Shown here one piece after another: positions 5,910 to 6,579 of a stretch of 6,579 nt of DNA. A model generated the notes under the pieces. That model was not told the origin of the DNA, did not search any database, and saw nothing but the letters and a program-made list of their open reading frames with translations. Numbering within the stretch: position 1 is the stretch's first letter; every line of letters starts with the position of its first letter. Both the position numbers and the translations under genes were made by a program. This stretch comes from Comamonadaceae bacterium (GTDB lineage Bacteria; Pseudomonadota; Gammaproteobacteria; Burkholderiales; Burkholderiaceae_C), in contig CANBRV010000126.1 in NCBI GenBank assembly GCA_947372005.1, forward strand, positions 1 through 6,579, in the 5' to 3' direction.

Positions 5910-6344
5910 TTATGACACTAAGTGCTTGACAGGATAATTAATTTTAGATAATGGCTTCAGTAAAGAATCGAGGTATGCCTTTGTATGCACAGATTTGCTG
6001 CACGCTGGACATCTCCAACCTTGTCCACTTCCCAAATCATTGAGCGGCGCACATAGCTTTTTAGTAATCCAACAATGGCTACATACATACACACCTGTTT
6101 TGATTTCTTGATGTACTCCAATATCTGATAAGTGCCTAAATTTTGGCTTTAACCAAAAGTACACACCAACCAACAATCCAAACAATACAACGGCTAATGC
6201 TACAGCTCTAACTGCCCATATTTCTTGTGGCGATGGGATTAACTGTGAAAGAGATTTTTCAGCTGTCAACAAAACGGCGCCAAGAAATACGCACAAGCTA
6301 GGGAAAATTAAATCTAAGAATTTAGCTATTATTTTTTCACGCAT
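5910..6344 (-). CDS. Two-helix membrane protein with C-terminal zinc ribbon, hypothetical
   Basis: The 144-aa product has two hydrophobic segments, near residues 9-27 and 43-64. A basic stretch (KPKFR, 66-70) follows, which predicts that the C-terminus is in the cytoplasm. There, C88-x2-C91 and C112-x2-C115 with 20 residues between form a zinc-ribbon-like pattern (VCSHC ... GWRCPAC); C98 lies inside the loop. No family name can be given; it could be a small envelope, sensor or immunity-type protein, but nothing decides this. The ATG at 6344 is preceded by a weak GGA 7 bases upstream. The gene is strongly AT-rich (21 of 60 G+C at 6121-6180; 16 of 60 around its 3' end at 5881-5940). It lies 70 bases after leuA on the same strand, and the lipoprotein gene follows. 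Confidence 0.72.
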   Translation of the reverse strand: MREKIIAKFLDLIFPSLCVFLGAVLLTAEKSLSQLIPSPQEIWAVRAVALAVVLFGLLVGVYFWLKPKFRHLSDIGVHQEIKTGVYVCSHCWITKKLCAPLNDLGSGQGWRCPACSKSVHTKAYLDSLLKPLSKINYPVKHLVS

Positions 6345-6414
6345 TGAAAATTCCGAGTTACGCAGAAAAGTTTACACGCTCCATACCGCAAGCAGTACAG
6401 CTTCACATCTTATC

Positions 6415-6579
6415 TCACCCCTGTGCCGCCACCCGATCCGCTTTGCTGTGCAGCTTGTTGAGTGCGCTCAAGTAGGCCTTGGCGCTGGCGACAATGATGT
6501 CGGGGTCTGCGCCTACGCCGTTGACGACGCGGCCTGAGTTTTGCAAGCGCACCGTGACTTCTCCTTGGCTCTCTGTTGA
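6415..6579 (-). CDS. leuA: 2-isopropylmalate synthase, C-terminal end (partial)
   Basis: The last 54 codons of a - strand gene that continues beyond the right edge. The reading frame enters at 6579 and stops with TGA at 6415-6417. It reads QGEVTVRLQNSGRVVNGVGA, then DPDIIVASAKAYLSALNKLH, then SKADRVAAQG. This matches the end of the LeuA C-terminal leucine-sensing (LeuA_dimer) domain, in particular the NGVGAD.DI..AS..AYL.ALNKL signature. The enzyme condenses acetyl-CoA with 2-oxoisovalerate in the first committed step of leucine biosynthesis, in the cytoplasm. Only the 3' end is seen, so the catalytic domain and start cannot be assessed. The two AT-rich genes downstream are on the same strand, and no good terminator separates them from leuA. 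Confidence 0.9.
   Translation of the reverse strand, partial: STESQGEVTVRLQNSGRVVNGVGADPDIIVASAKAYLSALNKLHSKADRVAAQG

Overview
The window looks like chromosomal DNA from a betaproteobacterium, probably Burkholderiales and Comamonadaceae-like. Three things suggest this. The QueE has the C-x14-C-x2-C cluster motif known from the Burkholderia enzyme. The LeuA tail at the right edge reads like a Burkholderiales LeuA. Base composition is moderate in the core genes (about 50-60% G+C in the stretches I counted). No RNA gene, insertion sequence or CRISPR array is visible, and no gene-free stretch reaches 300 bases.

Left third, + strand (65-2379): queE and queD, two successive-pathway enzymes of 7-deazaguanine (queuosine precursor) synthesis, are followed by a soluble bacterial cytochrome P450 whose best ATG overlaps the end of queD by 8 bases. 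The three look like one transcription unit. QueD makes 6-carboxytetrahydropterin and QueE converts it to 7-carboxy-7-deazaguanine. The P450 has no evident link to that pathway, and no ferredoxin or reductase lies next to it. The QueD lacks the usual nucleophilic cysteine (Ser26 in its place).

Middle, - strand (2381-4419): a DUF4143-type AAA ATPase (Walker A intact, Walker B Asp replaced by Ile) is joined by an ATGA overlap to a short CaiB/BaiF, methylacyl-CoA-racemase-like protein. The latter converges on the P450, with one base between the two stop codons. A candidate promoter that would give a nearly leaderless mRNA, and a perfect 7-bp hairpin, lie just upstream of the ATPase.

Right part, - strand (4532-6579): reading in the direction of transcription, there is the 3' end of leuA, a two-helix membrane protein with a cytosolic-type zinc ribbon, a small cysteine-rich lipoprotein, a four-helix membrane protein, and an exported YHS-domain protein started by GTG with a good Shine-Dalgarno. 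The zinc-ribbon and lipoprotein genes are clearly AT-richer than the core genes and look like accessory cargo placed after leuA. The four-helix protein and the YHS protein form a plausible two-gene operon (17-base gap).

I see no single recognisable novel system. The best leads are the Cys-less QueD, the queED-P450 coupling, the ATPase/CoA-transferase pair with its altered Walker B, and the AT-rich lipoprotein/zinc-ribbon pair.
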